From NCBI GenBank assembly GCA_963704535.1, contig OY969916.1, positions 806,001 to 870,000 of the forward strand: a stretch of 64,000 nucleotides of DNA, written 5' to 3'. Made by a program: the position numbers and the translations under genes. Below, one piece after another: positions 62,596 to 64,000 of this stretch; the first letter of the stretch is position 1; every line of letters begins with the position of its first letter. The DNA comes from G963704535 sp963704535 (GTDB taxonomy: Bacteria; Chloroflexota; Chloroflexia; Chloroflexales; Roseiflexaceae). Below the pieces are notes generated by a model. The model did not search any database. It was not told the DNA's origin and saw nothing but the letters and a program-made list of their open reading frames with translations.

Positions 62596-63060
62596 ATGAA
62601 GGGGACATTTACAATAGCACGAATCATCGGGCTGCTCATGCTGGTTGCGCTTGCGCTTCCGGGATGTGGTTTGTTCAACAACGCCGCCCGCGAGCGCGAG
62701 GAGCAGAACCAGGCCGTGACGCAGGGCGCCGTCCTGGGCAATATCGTCACCGCCGAGGGTGTTGCCGACCAGAATCGACCGGTCAACGAGACCAATTCGT
62801 TCAGTTCATCACAGGACTTCATCTATGCGGTGGTCGAGGCGCAGCGCGTCGAGCCAGGGACGACATTGTACGCCCGCTGGTTGCGCGACGGCACGCCGTT
62901 CGAGGATAGCAGCGAGATCAAGGCCGACCGGCTGTATGAGAATACGTTTGTCGAGTTCCACCTTGAGAATCTCCAGGACCGCATGGAGCCGGGCAACTAC
63001 AGCGTGCAGATCTTTGTCAACGGCAACCCGGCCAAGAAGGCCGACTTTGTGGTCAAGTAG
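62596..63060 (+). CDS. small lipoprotein of unknown function
   Basis: The 154-residue protein has a lipoprotein signal with lipobox LALPGCGLF. It is followed by an Arg/Glu/Gln-rich segment and a beta-rich domain: DFIYAVVEAQRVEPGTTLYARWLRDG, FVEFHLENLQDRMEPGNYSVQIFVNGN. The pattern resembles small Ig-like or DUF-type domains of extracytoplasmic lipoproteins, but no family is certain. AAGGAGTAG lies before ATG 62596. Confidence 0.7.
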   Translation: MKGTFTIARIIGLLMLVALALPGCGLFNNAAREREEQNQAVTQGAVLGNIVTAEGVADQNRPVNETNSFSSSQDFIYAVVEAQRVEPGTTLYARWLRDGTPFEDSSEIKADRLYENTFVEFHLENLQDRMEPGNYSVQIFVNGNPAKKADFVVK

Positions 63061-63109
63061 TCTTAGTCGGCACGTTACCTTCGCTCAAGCGATAAAGGAG
63101 TAGCGCCTT

Positions 63110-63499
63110 ATGGATACCACAACCTTATTGATTATCATCGGCATCATCCTGCTGGTGGTAGCCCTATTGAACCGCCGGCGAACCCCGCCGGCCGGCACCT
63201 ACGACGACCCAAACTACCGCAGCAGTGGCAGCATCGGCGGCGGCCAGCGCGGCTATGACGACCCGGACCACCGTAGCAGTGGCAGCATCGGCGGCGCCGA
63301 TGGCGCGCGCTCGTACGACAGCCCGAACCACGCCAGCGGCGGCAGCTTCGGTGGCGGAGCCGAGGGCGAACGGGAGCGCAGCGTCGGCGAGAGCACCGTC
63401 GCTCCTAGCGGCAGCGGATCGCGCAGCGGCGGGGGCAGCGGCGAGAGCCCGCGCAAGGACGACCCGAATTTCAAGAGCGGGGGCAGCTTCGGCGGATAG
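63110..63499 (+). CDS. small single-span membrane protein with Gly/Ser-rich repeats
   Basis: One N-terminal transmembrane helix (TLLIIIGIILLVVALL) is followed by a stop-transfer RRR. The tail has four versions of the repeat YDDPNYRSSGSIGG (YDDPDHRSSGSIGG, YDSPNHASGGSFGG, KDDPNFKSGGSFGG). The repeats look disordered and exposed; no enzymatic motif exists. It follows the lipoprotein by 50 bases with AAGGAG upstream and is closed by a strong terminator, so the two may form an operon. Confidence 0.72.
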   Translation: MDTTTLLIIIGIILLVVALLNRRRTPPAGTYDDPNYRSSGSIGGGQRGYDDPDHRSSGSIGGADGARSYDSPNHASGGSFGGGAEGERERSVGESTVAPSGSGSRSGGGSGESPRKDDPNFKSGGSFGG

Positions 63500-63520
63500 C
63501 CGGTAGCAGTTTAACCTGAT

Positions 63521-63567
63521 ACACACGAGAAGGCCGCACAGGCGATCTGCGCGGCCTTCTCGTGTGT
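63521..63567 (+). terminator. strong hairpin terminator
   Basis: ACACACGAGAAGGCCGC and GCGGCCTTCTCGTGTGT form a perfect 17-bp stem 22 bases after the repeat-protein stop. Confidence 0.85.
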
Positions 63568-63609
63568 GCTGGCGCTCCCGAAACCAAGCGACGTGCTACA
63601 GCAATGCTA

Positions 63610-63638
63610 TTGACATCTAGGTAAGCTCATGCTATCAT
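63610..63638 (+). promoter_or_regulatory. sigma-70-type promoter
   Basis: TTGACA (63610-63615) is a perfect -35 box. A 17-bp spacer and TATCAT (63633-63638, one mismatch to TATAAT) follow. It lies 66 bases upstream of the last gene's start in a locally AT-rich region. Confidence 0.75.
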
Positions 63639-63703
63639 CATTTACGAATACGAGGTATAGTTCATATTTTCAAGAATGATCACCTAGCATGAGAGGAATG
63701 TCC

Positions 63704-64000
63704 ATGACCGCACCATCCATCCCTCGCGACCGCGCGCTGGCCCCTGGTGCCAGGGCCGCCGTCGGCGAGACGGCGTTGCGCCTGGCCGGCGCAGCACTGA
63801 TCGGCGTCGCGCTGACGATCTTTCTGTTCGGGACCTCCTGGGACATTCAGTGGCACCCTTCGGTGGGCCGCGACCGGCCGCTGACGCCGCCGCACCTTAT
63901 GATGCTGGGTGGGATCGCGCTGTCGGGGCTGCTGAGCATGCTGCTAGTCCTGCTCGACACCTGGCGCGCGCGGTCGGGCACGGCGGTCGATGAGCGCAAC
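63704..64000 (+). CDS. membrane protein of unknown function (5' part, cut by window end)
   Basis: The visible 99 residues start MTAPSIPRDRALAPGARAAV and contain two hydrophobic spans (LAGAALIGVALTIFLFGTSW and LMMLGGIALSGLLSMLLVLL). Between them is DIQWHPSVGRDRPLTPPHL, a His/Asp/Arg-rich loop that may bind metal. GAGAGGAATG lies before ATG 63704. The family is not recognisable from this part. Confidence 0.65.
   Translation, partial: MTAPSIPRDRALAPGARAAVGETALRLAGAALIGVALTIFLFGTSWDIQWHPSVGRDRPLTPPHLMMLGGIALSGLLSMLLVLLDTWRARSGTAVDERN

Overview
The window is GC-rich bacterial chromosome. Third positions are mostly G/C, starts are ATG or GTG, and purine-rich ribosome binding sites lie 5-12 bases upstream. 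Several traits together suggest a Chloroflexota bacterium: two Uma2-family nucleases with alanine-rich tails, Thr/Pro-rich lipoproteins, a CSLREA beta-helix protein, a DUF5317 membrane protein, an eRF1-like (baeRF) protein, and many intergenic hairpins built from short direct repeats. This assignment is inferred from gene content; there is no rRNA gene in the window.

Layout. 1-13030 is a compact plus-strand set that reads as an unusual biosynthetic cluster: acyl-CoA dehydrogenase (cut by the window edge), stand-alone amino acid:carrier-protein ligase, KS-AT-CP-thioester-reductase PKS, sulfotransferase fused to an SCP2-like domain, MFS exporter, LanB-like dehydratase without an elimination domain, and flavin reductase. 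13196-24307 holds a secreted beta-helix protein, a sortase-like lipoprotein, a DUF4258/zinc-finger pair, a DUF4157 (eCIS-core) protein, a cyclic-nucleotide-binding protein, aroA, a methyltransferase and a subtilase. 24664-27161 contains two complete insertion sequences with visible inverted repeats and target duplications. 27162-33398 (minus strand) carries lipoproteins, a SnoaL-like protein, a DUF2281/VapC pair and an RsbR-type regulator. 33660-38840 is a polyamine-type ABC operon (potD-potA-potB-potC) interrupted by a Uma2 gene and two mobile-looking repeats. 38910-40415 is an IS701-family element. 40551-55589 carries a P450, membrane proteins, a TrmH-type methyltransferase, hflX, Uma2, a glycosyltransferase, polA, a BtuF-like protein, two unknown acidic proteins and an M19 dipeptidase. 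55652-60977 is the classical tRNA-Tyr, tRNA-Thr, tuf, secE, nusG, rplK, rplA, L10 leader, rplJ, rplL block. It ends at a strong terminator, so rpoBC does not follow. Then come a baeRF gene, two small envelope proteins and the start of a membrane protein.

Two patterns cut across the window. First, three families of short GC-rich elements with terminal inverted repeats (A, B and C below) sit between genes, sometimes as tandem copies, and supply or abut several stop codons. Second, four genes (PKS, aroA, vapC-like, tuf) each carry one single-base indel in a short homopolymer. Because tuf and aroA are normally intact housekeeping genes, assembly error is the first explanation to test.
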